Origin: Diphasiastrum complanatum | Lineage: Eukaryota; Streptophyta; Lycopodiopsida; Lycopodiales; Lycopodiaceae | Length of the DNA stretch: 64,000 nt | Direction of reading: 5' to 3' | Assembly: GCA_029204225.1 (NCBI GenBank) | Contig: CM055095.1 | Coordinates: 24,378,141 to 24,442,140 of the forward strand | Shown here: piece by piece, positions 11,561-22,980 of the stretch | Numbering within the stretch: the first letter of the stretch is position 1 | Layout of the letters: every line of letters begins with the position of its first letter | The notes under the pieces: model-generated | The model's input: the letters and a program-made list of their open reading frames with translations, nothing else | What the model was told of the DNA's origin: nothing | The model's database searches: none | Position numbers and translations under genes: made by a program

Positions 11561-12982
11561 CATTCCATTGATGGATATAGCTTTGATTAGCATCATAACA
11601 TAACTTGGAACTCAAGAACCATAGGACATTGTAGCTACTTATCATTGTGCTTTAGTTGTGCATGTGTCAAAGCCCCCTTCACAACTATGTGCTACTCTCC
11701 TTTTCCATGGTAGGAGCCAAAATTTGTCCCCATCACTTTCAAACTCTAGTATCTCAAAACAGTAAAAAGGACTTGTGGGCTTGAGAAAATCAAAATTTGT
11801 AGATTGTAAAATACTTGAGCACTTTACTATAAGAAGATCAATGATATAAAACAAATCGCCCAAAAAAAAGGAAAAAATTCTCAAAAGTTAGCAACTAGAT
11901 ATTTAAGCACCCGGTTACGTTGTGCTACTCAATAATAAGACAAAAGGTTTACATATTCTTAGACTCTTGGCAAAGGAGAACTTTATCCCGCTATATTCAA
12001 AATCAAAGCAATATGCTTGTGAGTAGAAGCAAAAAGCAAAGAAATGAGTTTTTTTCAAACATATCAAAACTAGGTGGAATATATATTTCCAATGCCCAGC
12101 TAAAAACATCAAACATTGTATTTTGTTTAAACCCCACCGCTCTATGTTTTGGTACTAAGTTACAAGGAAAGCATTACAATGCAACTAAATCTAAGCTAAG
12201 TTGAGCTTACAATTGTTCTGAACCAATCAATCTACCAAATGAAAAAGCAATTGCACCTATTTATACTAACTAGGAGGTGGAGCTAGATAGGGATACGAGT
12301 CAAGTGTGACATAGTAAACTTATCCTTATGAAAGCCTACCAATAAGACCACATGAATTTAATATAGTTCTAATATGGTCGAATGAGCAAGGTCACATGTT
12401 CTGTGAAAATCATGCAATTACTAGCTTAGGCCGAAGTTGGAGGCCAACTTATGGACAAATCCCTTTCCAAAAGTAGGAACTCACATGTGTGAAAACTAGC
12501 TAGGAGGAGGCCGAATGCGGTTTTGTTTTGCAACTTCTACTTCATGTGCAATCAAAGATATTATGTTTTATAACATTTGTTTCCAATATCTACATTTTCT
12601 TTGTATTGAGACTTGGGACAATGAATCTTAAAGGGGCAAGGAGAGAGATAACATTACGAACACAACACTAGGCCTCTAGCACTTCATTTATTCTTATTCT
12701 TTCACACACCATGTGATTAGGCCTCTTGAGCCCAACTAGCACTAGGATAAGGTCACTTCGTCTTATCAATAAAAGCTTCACATTTGGAAAATAATACTAT
12801 CACATATTAAGTAGAATCACAATGTCACATATCCTTGAGCAAATGTTTTCATTGTTGATGTGTATAAACATTGCTTTATTCGACATATAAAAATTCTCTT
12901 AAAAGCAACGTATCATGAGTAGATTGTCATTCTTTAAGTGATACCGCATGAAAAGTAAATTAGTACATCATAATTATATAGC
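11561..12982. other. unassigned AT-rich intergenic sequence
   Basis: Only short chance frames on both strands. No known gene, RNA or LTR boundary was recognised. Confidence 0.3.
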
Positions 12983-13093
12983 CTTAGTTGCCCGTTAAGG
13001 AATGGGACTCCCAAAAATAATAATAAAAATACATTTTTTTTAAGAAAAAAAAAATTATATGCTGAGAGTTGATAGACAGAACGGGCAACTAAG
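12983..13093. repeat. 111-bp foldback with perfect 14-bp terminal inverted repeats
   Basis: CTTAGTTGCCCGTT at 12983-12996 is the exact reverse complement of 13080-13093. The interior is A/T-rich. No target duplication could be picked out. The size and structure fit a small MITE-type non-autonomous DNA element, though a stand-alone terminator-like inverted repeat cannot be excluded. Confidence 0.6.
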
Positions 13094-13532
13094 CGTTTGG
13101 CTTCCGTAATGGGTACCTTGTGTCTATTATGCCCATATTTTAGGCGAATTAAAAAGCATAAAATGTCATGTGTTTTTTTGCAATTTCATAACAAAATTCA
13201 CGTTGCATATTACATGCCATAATTTCAAGAATTAAATATTATACAAAACTACATAATTACGAGAAATCAACCTATTAAGGCTACCAATATCTACTATCAA
13301 GGGGAGAAGGAAGTCACACATCAAAATGGCTTTATTCTTCTATAATGTTGTGCTCACAGATAAAAGGTTGGGCAACAAAGCTGTGAACTGCAGAAAGCTC
13401 AAAATCCCAGGCAATCCAAGAGCACGAATGACGATACAAAAATCTAGAGCACCTTTTCATAGTATGTTTACAGCACAACACGCTGTACCTATCGTAAGCC
13501 AAAGATGCTAGAAAAACAAAATAAAAAAGATT
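13094..13532. other. unassigned sequence
   Basis: Nothing recognisable. A 61-codon chance frame at 13326 has no support. Confidence 0.3.
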
Positions 13533-13546
13533 GCAACCATAAAATG

Positions 13547-13632
13547 CTTCTTGGTTTCCAAGGGAAGGCTCGAACTTGAGACCAAAGAAACTTTGGATGT
13601 CAAGCTAACCAATTGAGCCAACTCCCTTGGCA
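13547..13632 (-). mobile_element. tRNA-derived retroposon with 14-bp target-site duplication
   Basis: On the minus strand 13630-13558 is a 73-base tRNA-like sequence. Its ends CCAAGGGA/TCCCTTGG pair perfectly. It has an A-box-like TGGCTCAATTGG and a B-box-like AGTTCGAGCC, plus a central hairpin. A short A-rich tail (AAACCAAGAAG) follows. The 14-mer GCAACCATAAAATG flanks it exactly on both sides (13533-13546 and 13633-13646), as expected for LINE-mediated insertion. The anticodon region is not canonical, so I read it as a tRNA pseudogene or minimal SINE, not a working tRNA gene. Confidence 0.7.
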
Positions 13633-13709
13633 GCAACCATAAAATGATGGAATCACACTATAAAACATGAATCCCAGCGACTGGTAGATCAATCTAAAAT
13701 CTGGTTTCA

Positions 13710-13871
13710 GTGAAGAAACGTCCAAGCTTCAGTGAAGAAACGTCCAAGGTTCAAGAAAAACGTCCAGAAGAAATGTCCAAGCTTCAGAAATCTGGTCTCA
13801 GTGAAGAAACATCCAAGCTTCAAGAAAAACATCCAAAAGAAACATCCAAGCTTCAAGAAAAACGTCCAGAT
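13710..13871 (+). repeat. minisatellite of about 20-bp units
   Basis: Units built on GAAACGTCCAAGCTTCA and its variants (GAAACATCCAAGCTTCAAG, AAAACGTCCAGAAGAAATG) are repeated about eight times. Two frames stay open across it (for example SEETSKLQEKHPKETSKLQE), but the repetition at DNA level, multiple open frames and lack of a recognisable neighbour make a protein doubtful. Confidence 0.6.
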
Positions 13872-14195
13872 GGTGGCGCCAGCAAAGCTTCAAGTAGCTG
13901 ACATTCCTGATTCAGACAATGCGCTGATTCAGACAAAGACAATTCGCTCCTGCTCTGAGCCTTGCACAATTGCTGACCCTTGCCTGAAGAGAGGTGTCTG
14001 AAGATCGGCTGCAGAAGAGAGATGGCGGATTCATTGGGAGATGGCAGATTCATTGGCCACACCTGTGCAGAAGACATCGTACAAAAGACATCACCTATAG
14101 AAGAGAGATGGCGAATGCAATCCGCACAAGTGCCGATTACACTTCGTAAAGTTACTCTACAAGAAACGCAGGTACCCATTACACAATGGAAGGTG

Positions 14196-14310
14196 TCGGG
14201 CAGAGGACATTCTGCCCGGTTCGAATTTTCAAAATTTTGAGGCTCGGCCCCTCCGGGCCTCGCCTAAAAATTTTGAAAATCCTTACCGGGCAGAATGTCT
14301 TCTGCCCGGC
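14196..14310. repeat. 115-bp foldback whose ends are themselves hairpins
   Basis: The left end contains CGGGCAGA-(6)-TCTGCCCG, a self-complementary hairpin (14197-14218). The right end (about 14288-14309) is its near-exact inverted copy. Further inverted similarity continues inward (attttcaaaatttt and gaggc...ggcccctcc/ggcctcgcc). This is a MITE-like or foldback element. No target duplication was established. Confidence 0.65.
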
Positions 14311-14486
14311 CCCTTCTATAATACATTTAGGATTGCGTTCTGGTTCTATAGTTGATCGCAGTTCTATGTATTATGCTTCTACGGGTTATCTTGGTTGCAA
14401 AATTCCTTCTATCATAAAGGCTTCTGTGAGTAGTGGCTTCGTTCAGGCCCACATCACGTCATCCACGGTTTTGAGACGTCTCAAAT

Positions 14487-14612
14487 ATAGCGTGGCTCAG
14501 ACAGCAATTCTGGCTCGGATATAGATAACGTGATTTTTAACAAAGCATTGGAGATTAAGGAAACGAATCAAGATATATAGCGTGGCTCAGACAGCGATTC
14601 TAGCTCGGATTT
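14487..14612 (+). repeat. two direct copies of a 36-bp motif
   Basis: The motif atagcgtggctcagacagc, followed by (a/g)attct(g/a)gctcggat, occurs at about 14487 and again at about 14577, separated by unrelated sequence. It sits immediately upstream of the FANCI-like piece. Confidence 0.8.
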
Positions 14613-14621
14613 TTTAATAGA

Positions 14622-14966
14622 TTGGATGGCGATGATATTGGTAAGAAATCCAGGGAGAATGGATGTCATGCAAAAAAGAGATCAAGAATCGATTATGCTG
14701 ATATGTTTGAGCAGGTTAAAGGAACGGTAGTGCTGCATATTAATTTCTCCGTGAAGCAAGATCCGCCTTTAGGACAGGAATTGTTGAACATAGTGCGAAC
14801 CGCTTGCCAGCCAATGACAGCTTTTGAGATACTGGTACTGCTTTCTATAAGCCACATTCAAAGGTTTGAGCAAGCGTCCCTGGAACTTTTGAAGACTGCA
14901 GTGTTAACGTCATATCAAGACGCTCACCGTTGCAGGTATGAAGTTTTGCTGTTGGGGCTTCTCTGA
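14622..14966 (+). pseudogene. fragment resembling FANCI (Fanconi anaemia core ID-complex protein)
   Basis: The frame contains a polar basic stretch (residues 1-30) followed by an alpha-helical segment with LLSISHIQRFEQASLELLK and TAVLTSYQDA. These resemble the helical-repeat segment of FANCI in which a LLSV.RIQRF motif is followed by LLKTSVV.SF.D. FANCI pairs with FANCD2 in DNA interstrand-crosslink repair in the nucleus. Only about 100 residues are present. A GT-type donor follows the matched part (gttgcag|gtatga, about 14936), so it could be one or more exons. No further FANCI-like exon was found in the flanks, which are filled by foldbacks and repeats. A captured or orphaned gene fragment is the most likely reading; an isolated exon of a broken gene is the alternative. 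Identification is from motif memory, not alignment. Confidence 0.5.
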
Positions 14967-15083
14967 TCTCAGCTCATCCCCAAAAATGGATGTAGGCGCA
15001 CTTTCCCTGCTCGCTATCTGTGAAATGCAGAATGCGCGGGCCAGCAGGGTCATTTACCATTTTTTTTTTAACTTGAACTAACT

Positions 15084-15157
15084 CGTTCCGAGCCAGTACG
15101 TTCCGGAACGTGCGGAACAGGCGGAATGGAACGTTCCGACCCATTTTGCTCGGAACG
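15084..15157. repeat. palindromic GTTCCG/CGGAAC cluster
   Basis: CGTTCCGAGC (15084-15093) pairs with GCTCGGAACG (15148-15157), and a perfect 14-bp palindrome ACGTTCCGGAACGT lies at 15098-15111. Further gcggaac and ggaacgttccg copies fill the space between. This is probably a remnant end of a DNA transposon or a foldback. Confidence 0.6.
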
Positions 15158-16054
15158 GGCTTCTAACTTATATACTATGTTTTCTAAGACAATGTGCAAA
15201 TGGTACACTGTCTTCCAACGATTCATAGATGCTTCAGACGAAGTAAAAAAATTTTAAAAAAATTTTGGATGTGAGAGCAAGCCACTGAAAGCAAATCCAG
15301 AAACCTCATTTTGTTTCACACATGTGAAGAAGTTGTTAGAAATGCACAACACACTTTCCAAGATTAGAAAAATATCAACACACTGATACAATTACGCAGA
15401 TATTTTCGAAAGATGTACAAAAGCTGATCTGGGCTTGAACTATCAACCAAACAAGAATAATGGATTCTCCTCACTCTCCCTCATTGACACATGGTGAACA
15501 TGTTTCAAGCCATCTATTAAGCTATTATGGTCCACAAATAAGTAGTCGCTGTGGTCTCCTCTTCTCACCTTCAACTTCGATCAATCTCACCATCAATACT
15601 CTTGCATATTCAAGTTAAACCCAAACAATTATATGCAGCTAATTATGTCACCATGAGTTGAACATTATTGAAGTACTGCCTTGCACATGCCTTTTATTCA
15701 TGCTATGCTGCTCCATAGATGCTAGTACGGAATAGTATATTGAGATACCTTATCTATCTTCCTCTTTCTGCATTCAAAACACATAGGCACACAAGACACA
15801 ACCAATGGTTACGAAATAATTTGCCCTCAACATATTCCTTGATCATCTCTAGCAACAATTATAAATGATGCAGAATATTGATGCAAGAAGCTAAGATAGT
15901 TTGAAAATCCGCCACTTCAATTAATGCTACTATATATTCTTGTATTTGTTGCTCACACCCTCTTCCAGCAAAAAAAGCAGTTTGAGAAAACATTCAAATG
16001 CGGTTTGAAAGTAACAATTGAAGCAAAATTTTACTGTAGCTACAAAAAACGAAA
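15158..16054. other. intergenic sequence downstream of CYN
   Basis: No gene or repeat recognised. The AATAAA at 16055-16060 (minus strand) marks the likely end of the CYN transcript unit. Confidence 0.4.
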
Positions 16055-16060
16055 TTTATT
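16055..16060 (-). terminator. AATAAA polyadenylation signal of CYN
   Basis: AATAAA on the minus strand about 125 bases beyond the CYN stop codon. A short duplicated phrase (aacctgaggcatg, twice at 16114-16140) lies between stop and signal. Confidence 0.5.
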
Positions 16061-16183
16061 TCAAACAGGAGACGAGGACAAACCGACGTATTAAATTTTC
16101 TCTGAAGTTAATCATGCCTCAGGTTCAACATGCCTCAGGTTCTATAAATACTACAGTCTAGCTCTTAGGGTGAATGCTGATGT

Positions 16184-17840
16184 TTATACCTGCTCATTGA
16201 ATGGCAAGAACCTGCCATTGAGAGTGATCAAGACACGATCCTCACCCTCTTTGCCTTTGACTGTCTCCACCTTGCAATGGAAATTGACAGCTGACATTCT
16301 GTGCAGGCATAGAATGAAGTTTTAGAGATTTTTGTCTGAATCAACCCACTAATAACACAGAAATGCCCCTCAATTCAACCATTTCAGAGAATCGGTACTA
16401 CAAAGAATCTCCTTGTATGCTTTAAAGAGAAATCTAACTCTGTATAAATGCACTAGTCCAAAACCCCACAGCAACAAAATATTTGGTACAAAAGAATTCG
16501 ATAAAATAAGAGAATTTCCATCCAAACCATACACAGCAGTTTTCAGATACCAAATGAGAAGGTGATGGCTGCTCTTATGCTGAATTGAACCTTATCATGA
16601 TCATTAGTTCAAAGCAGACTTGAGAAAGTGAGAAACAGGCCGTTGGGCAATCTGGCTGCTATTTGCAAAACTAAAGGTTAGCCTTTTTTGGGCAACGCTA
16701 TCAATGTGCATTAGCAACAATATGCACAATATAGATAGAGTACATCCATGAAATGCCGAGCCAAGTTTGAGCATGAGGGTATCCCCTTTCTGCAGCAGCT
16801 CAGGCTTCAACCTCTCTTATCCAACTGGGATACTGTAAGGGAAAATTACAGCTGCTCTGGATAATTGATCTCCCTAACTACGCACTGCATCAACCAAAGA
16901 GCTAGAAGGCAGCCATAATAGAAAAAGATCGTGCAAGATGCTCACATTCCATCTCCCAGCTCTTCCTGCATTATTGCCTTGAAAGTCTGGCCATAATGCA
17001 TCGTCGCCTCATAGAATCTGCCCATCACAATTCAACCAGAGAAACAACATAAAATCAGAAAATGAACAGCAGTGGTTATGACATTTTAGGAGTAAATTTT
17101 GAGCGAGCTTTGCAGATGAGTCCTTGCAGTAGATTTTGTGCATTTTAGGCCTCTCAAAATCTGCCCATGACAATTCAACACAAGAACAGAGTAAAATCCA
17201 ACTGCGAATGGCAACAGTTTTCACGTTTTGTGAGAGCTTTGCAAGTCACTAACAAAACTTGCAAAATAAATCTTGTAGATAACATGCAAATTCGCCAAAC
17301 AACTCGTTAAAACTCGCTGAACACTGTCCATTGTAGATTCATAAAATCTGCCCATCACAATACAATCACAGAAACAGAATAAGACCAATCTATGAACCAC
17401 AAATGATTTGACATTTTGCGAGTAGATTTTGAGCCATCTTTTGCAAATTTACTCACAGAACGCTCAAAAAACTTCTTTTCTGGGCCTTGCGAGTTTGCTT
17501 AGCTCTCAAAACTGACAGAAGGCCCGAGTGTAGAAACTATAGTTGCTTACCTGTAGAAGACGGGGTCCTGGAGGAAGGATGGATCAAAGGAACGCTGAAC
17601 AGGAACCATCATGTCTTCAATCAGTCCATCATCTTTCAAAGCAGGGACTGCTTTCTTGAGCTTGGTTTGAGTGGAGATGGAGGTGGGGATGAGCTGGGCT
17701 TGGCGATGGAAGAGCTGACCCACATAGGCATTGGTGAGTCCGGTTTCCTTAGCGATCTGTGTGAAGGTCTTGCCGCTCTTCGCCTTCGCTTCCAGCAACC
17801 GCCCCACCACCACCGCCTTATCCTTCAACGCCATCGCCAT
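16184..17840 (-). CDS. CYN: cyanate hydratase (cyanase), three exons
   Basis: Cyanase converts cyanate and bicarbonate to ammonia and carbon dioxide (via carbamate), in the cytosol as a homodecamer. Exons on the minus strand are 17840-17551, 17017-16946 and 16298-16184 (with the stop), joined at GT-AG borders, giving 158 residues, close to the usual plant length. The N-terminal helical domain (about residues 1-80, with [19 protein letters not shown]) precedes the conserved C-terminal domain. The three catalytic residues of the family are present as Arg97 and Glu100 (in FYRFYEATM) and Ser123 (in DGIMSAVNF). The start is the ATG at 17840; the in-frame upstream GTG at 17846 is not a plausible eukaryotic start. 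Intron 1 (533 bp) carries repeated copies of its own 3' splice region. All sites agree, so I regard the gene as intact. Confidence 0.93.
17018..17550 (-). repeat. CYN intron 1 with triplicated acceptor/exon-2 start
   Basis: The true acceptor at 17018-17019 lies in the phrase ttgtgatgggcag|attctatga. Very similar phrases occur inside the intron at about 17157-17170 (gggcagattttgagagg) and 17346-17358 (gggcagattttatgaatc), with further similarity on both sides. The units are 144-190 bp apart, as expected for diverged tandem duplication across the exon-2 border. Confidence 0.7.
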
Positions 17841-18000
17841 TCCCACCCTCTTCTTCTTCGCCCTTTTTTCTCTCTTCTTCCTTCCTGTCTTTCTCTCTCT
17901 CTATTTTTTTGCCCCCTTTTTTCTCTTCTTCTTCTTATGAATTGAGATCGTGGGCTTTGATGCTCACTTTGTAATTCATATATTTATATAACTAAGAAGA
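17841..18000 (-). promoter_or_regulatory. CYN promoter and purine-rich 5' leader
   Basis: On the minus strand TATATAAATA (complement of 17981-17990) lies 141 bases upstream of the CYN ATG, a plausible TATA box. The leader between them is strongly purine-rich on the transcript (GAA/GA repeats), as is common in plant 5' UTRs. Confidence 0.55.
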
Positions 18001-18226
18001 GAGAGAGAGAGAGAATGGCAAGTGACATAAGGATGAGTTTTGAGAGTTTTGATTGGTTTTAGATTTCTTTGATAACCCTAAAGCTAGGTGCTCTCAAGGT
18101 GCTCTTACAAATGGGAAATCTACATGTGAGCTTTGCATTTTTGTTCCATAAGCAAATCTTGCCTAAACATGCTCAATGATGTGATTATGAATGTGGTTGC
18201 AACTCATTTGTGAAGAGAACAAGCAA

Positions 18227-18417
18227 ATGCAAGTGCTAAGAAACCCTCAAGTAGAAATTGGATTAAGCAACTTGAAAAATGTATGGGAAAATGGGTAGAA
18301 AACCCTAAAGTGAAGAAGGGGCCAACTAAAATAAAATGGTGACCATAACATTGAAAGGGCCATTTGTGAGTGATGTTGAAGCCAAGCCACAAAGGGGTTT
18401 AGGGTGGGTGGGTGTGA

Positions 18418-18457
<40 letters not shown>

Positions 18458-19257
18458 AGCCTTTATCTCTATTATTAAGATGTTGAATATACGGAATTGA
18501 TTTGTGGTAAGATATTGTGACAATTATCTCAAAGTTTATGTATCTTTTTAGCTATGTTTGAGTTTAAAAAAAAAATACACTTTTGCAAAGGTTTTTTTTT
18601 TCTAATTTCTAACATGTACAACAAAGCTTATCTCAATCTCTAGTGCTATACGCGGACGGTGCATAGGCTTATCGTGGGGTTCGGGTCCCTCTCATGGGCT
18701 GCCTCCTCCTCCAATAACGAAATGGCCCTCGGCGCCAGTCAAGCCGTTCGGGTTGCGGCGAGACGACAGAGCAAGATTTCTCCTACCCGCGGTAAGCATG
18801 GCCACGACCGCTAGGTTCCACCTCTGACCAAGTTAACTACACTTCCTACCACCTAAGTGCCTAAATGTCTCATCCTCCTATAGCTAAGAACCAAAAAGAA
18901 GTAGCTAGAGAGGGGGTTGAAATTTTAACATCATCATTTATTAACAGTTTAAAGAAAAACCAAGAGCAATCTATACAAAAGAAAAGAAAAAGATGGAAAA
19001 CAAGTCCCCTAAAATCTAAAAGACTTGATAGTCTTTAAATTTAAAGAGAGTTTTAGTATGGATAGGAATCAAGCCACTAGAATGATAACAACTATCAAAT
19101 ATCTTGCATGTCAATATCTTGCTTTAATGAAATATTGTATCTATTATATGTCAATATCTTGCTTTATTGAAATGTTTTATCTATTATATGTCAATATGTT
19201 CCCACAATTTTGAAGAAAATTTAGTCCACCAATTTGCGCTTAACACGGAGACGGTGT
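18227..19257. repeat. tandem duplication, first copy (about 1.03 kb)
   Basis: Nearly identical to 19271-20551 along its whole length (start phrase aaatgcaagtgctaag, end phrase acggtgtacacacca). The copies differ by scattered substitutions and by the short (GT)n(GA)n tract here (about 18411-18457) against a much longer one in the second copy. No convincing gene lies within either unit; short frames repeated in both are non-coding shadows. A GC-rich block at about 18640-18800 recurs in both copies. Confidence 0.9.
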
Positions 19258-19270
19258 ACACACCACTGAC

Positions 19271-19455
19271 AAATGCAAGTGCTAAGACACCCTCAAGTAG
19301 AAATTGGATTAAGCAGCTTGAAAAATGAATGGGAAAATGGGTAGAAAACCCTAAAGTGGAGAAGGGGCCAACAAAAATAAAATGGCGACCATAACATTGA
19401 AAGGGCCATTTGTGAGTGATTTTGAAGCCAAGCCACAAAAGGTTTTAGGGTGGGT

Positions 19456-19517
<62 letters not shown>

Positions 19518-19659
19518 GTGTGTGCGTGTGCGTGTGCGTGTGCGTGTGCGTGTGCGTGTGCGTGTGCGTGTGCGTGTGCGTGTGCGTGTGCGTGTGCGTG
19601 TGCGTGTGCGTGTGCGTGTGCGTGTGCGTGTGCGTGTGCGTGTGCGTGTGCGTGTGTGT

Positions 19660-19733
<74 letters not shown>

Positions 19734-20551
19734 AGCCTTTATCTCTATTATTAAGATGTTTGAATATACGGAATTGATTTGAAAGAAGAAGTTTGTGGTA
19801 AAATATTGTGACAATTATCTCAAAGTTTATGTATCTTTTTAGCTATGTTTGAGTTTAAAAAAAATACACTTTTGCAAAGGTTTTTTTTTTCTAATTTCTA
19901 ACATGTACAACAAAGCTTATCTCAATCTCTAGTGCCATACACGGATGGTGCATAGGCTTATCGTGGGGTTCGGGTCCCTCTCATGGGCTGCCTCCTTCTC
20001 CAATAACGAAATGGCCCTCGGCACCAGTCAAGCCGTTCGGATTGCGCCGAGACGGCAGAGCAAGATTTCTCCTACCCGCGGTAAGCATGGCCACGACCGC
20101 TAGGTTCCACCTCTGACCAAGTTAACTACACTTCCTACTACCTAAGTGTCTAAATGTCTCATCCTCCTATAGCTAAGAACCAAAAGGAAGTAGCTAGAGA
20201 GGGGGTTGAAATTTTAACATTGTCATCTATTAACAGTTTAAAGAAAAACCAAGAGCAATCTATACAAAAGAAAAGAAAAAGATGGAAAACAAGTCCCCTA
20301 AAATCTAAAACACTTGATAGTCTTTAAATTTAAAGAGAGTTCTAGTATGGATAGGAATCAAGCCACTAGAATGATAACAACTATTAAATATCTTGCATGT
20401 CAATATCTTGCTTTAATGAAATATTGTATCTATTATATGTCAATATCTTGCTTTATTGAAATGTTTTATCTATTATATGTCAATATGTTCCCACAATTTT
20501 GAAAAAAATTTAGTCCACCAATTTGCACTTGACACGGAGACAGTGTACACA
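19271..20551. repeat. tandem duplication, second copy (about 1.28 kb)
   Basis: Direct repeat of 18227-19257. It is longer by about 240 bp, nearly all explained by expansion of the GT tract. Confidence 0.9.
19451..19733. repeat. compound (GT)n(GTGTGC)n(GC)n(GT)n(GA)n array
   Basis: About 260 bp of almost unbroken alternating purine-pyrimidine sequence: GT repeats, about two dozen GTGTGC-type hexamers, a GCGCGC core near 19660-19675, GT again, then about 20 bases of GA. It produces long spurious open frames of Cys-Val and Thr-Arg repeats on both strands. Confidence 0.97.
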
Positions 20552-20733
20552 CCATTGGCCAGTATGTCCATGACATTTGTCTCGCCACATCAGCATGTTT
20601 CAATACATGTTGCGGGACACGTGTCTAAATTTTTTTGAGCACACCACCGGCCAGTATGTGCACGACATCTATCTCGCCACATCAACATGTTTCAACACAT
20701 GATGCGCGACACGTGTCTAAATTTTTTGTCAGC
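20550..20733. repeat. two tandem copies of a 92-bp unit
   Basis: Copy 1 starts at 20550 and copy 2 at 20642. Both read cacca(t/c)(t/c)ggccagtatgt, then tctcgccacatca, and end in gacacgtgtctaaattttt. They directly follow the larger duplication. Confidence 0.9.
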
Positions 20734-20846
20734 CATACTGACAAGTGTCCGGCGGAGGGTATGGCCCACATCTGGCCATGCATTGTCACATTGCAACATA
20801 TGTCAATACACGTGTCAAGCCCAATTGACATGTGTATTGACACATT

Positions 20847-22288
<1,442 letters not shown>

Positions 22289-22780
22289 TGTTGTGGGTAT
22301 TTCCTGCAAAATAATAAACAAGTGGGTCCCACCAATTAAAACATTGTTGGCCAAGCCTTACCTAGTGGGCCCCACCATAGTACATTGTAAGTAGGGTAAT
22401 AAGTGCGAGGGCATTGGCATCATGCGCGTGTAAGCCCAACCCAATGAGCACAAGTAGCAAGTTGTAATTCCTAGGAATAAGAGACTAGGGACTTAAAACT
22501 CTAAAATGACATTAGAGGCCCTAAGTCAAGTTGCAAATAAAAAAGCTAAAAGGGCCCAACTTAAAACTCACATGAATCATGTGAGTGCCCTTGTGCTTTC
22601 TTAGCACCAATAGATTTAAGTTGTGTTTATTTTAAAGGTTTGGATTAGAATCCTTGGCCCCAATGAAGTGGCCAATGAGAGTGAAGGAGATTCACTTCTA
22701 AAATCTATAAGAGGGAGCCATTTCCTTTGTATTGTATCGTCTTTCATTCTCATTCTAATAAAACTCTCTTGGTTTCTCCA

Positions 22781-22879
<99 letters not shown>

Positions 22880-22980
22880 TTTCTCTCTTCTCCCTCTCTC
22901 CCTACGTTGGGATAGAATAGCTTTGGGTAGGCGCTCGAGCCCCCAAAGCCTTTCTCAACCTAGGCATTCTCTCTCTCCCT
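22289..22980 (+). repeat. left LTR of the composite insertion, 3'-truncated
   Basis: Matches 40982-41660 closely. By eye there are about 20 differences over the first 490 aligned bases (roughly 4%). It carries a promoter-like region, a polyadenylation-type aataaaactctc, a CT array (22787-22876) and the shared block cctacgttgggatagaatag. The last 110 or so bases present in the right LTR are missing and replaced by foreign sequence from 22981. Confidence 0.88.
22787..22876. repeat. (CT)n array inside the left LTR, about 90 bp
   Basis: Located just after the aataaa of the LTR. The right LTR has a CT array at the same place. Confidence 0.95.

Noticed and set aside
13558-13630. Functional tRNA gene
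   Set aside because: The acceptor ends pair, but the anticodon arm and spacing before the D arm are not canonical, and flanking 14-bp duplications point to a retroposed copy.
17009-17224. 71-codon minus-strand frame overlapping CYN intron 1
   Set aside because: It spans the intron and the exon-2 border in a different frame; the spliced CYN frame explains the conserved residues.
19293-19814. Long open frames of Thr-Arg, Cys-Val or His-Thr repeats on both strands
   Set aside because: They are produced entirely by the GT/GTGTGC array; all frames of such DNA stay open.
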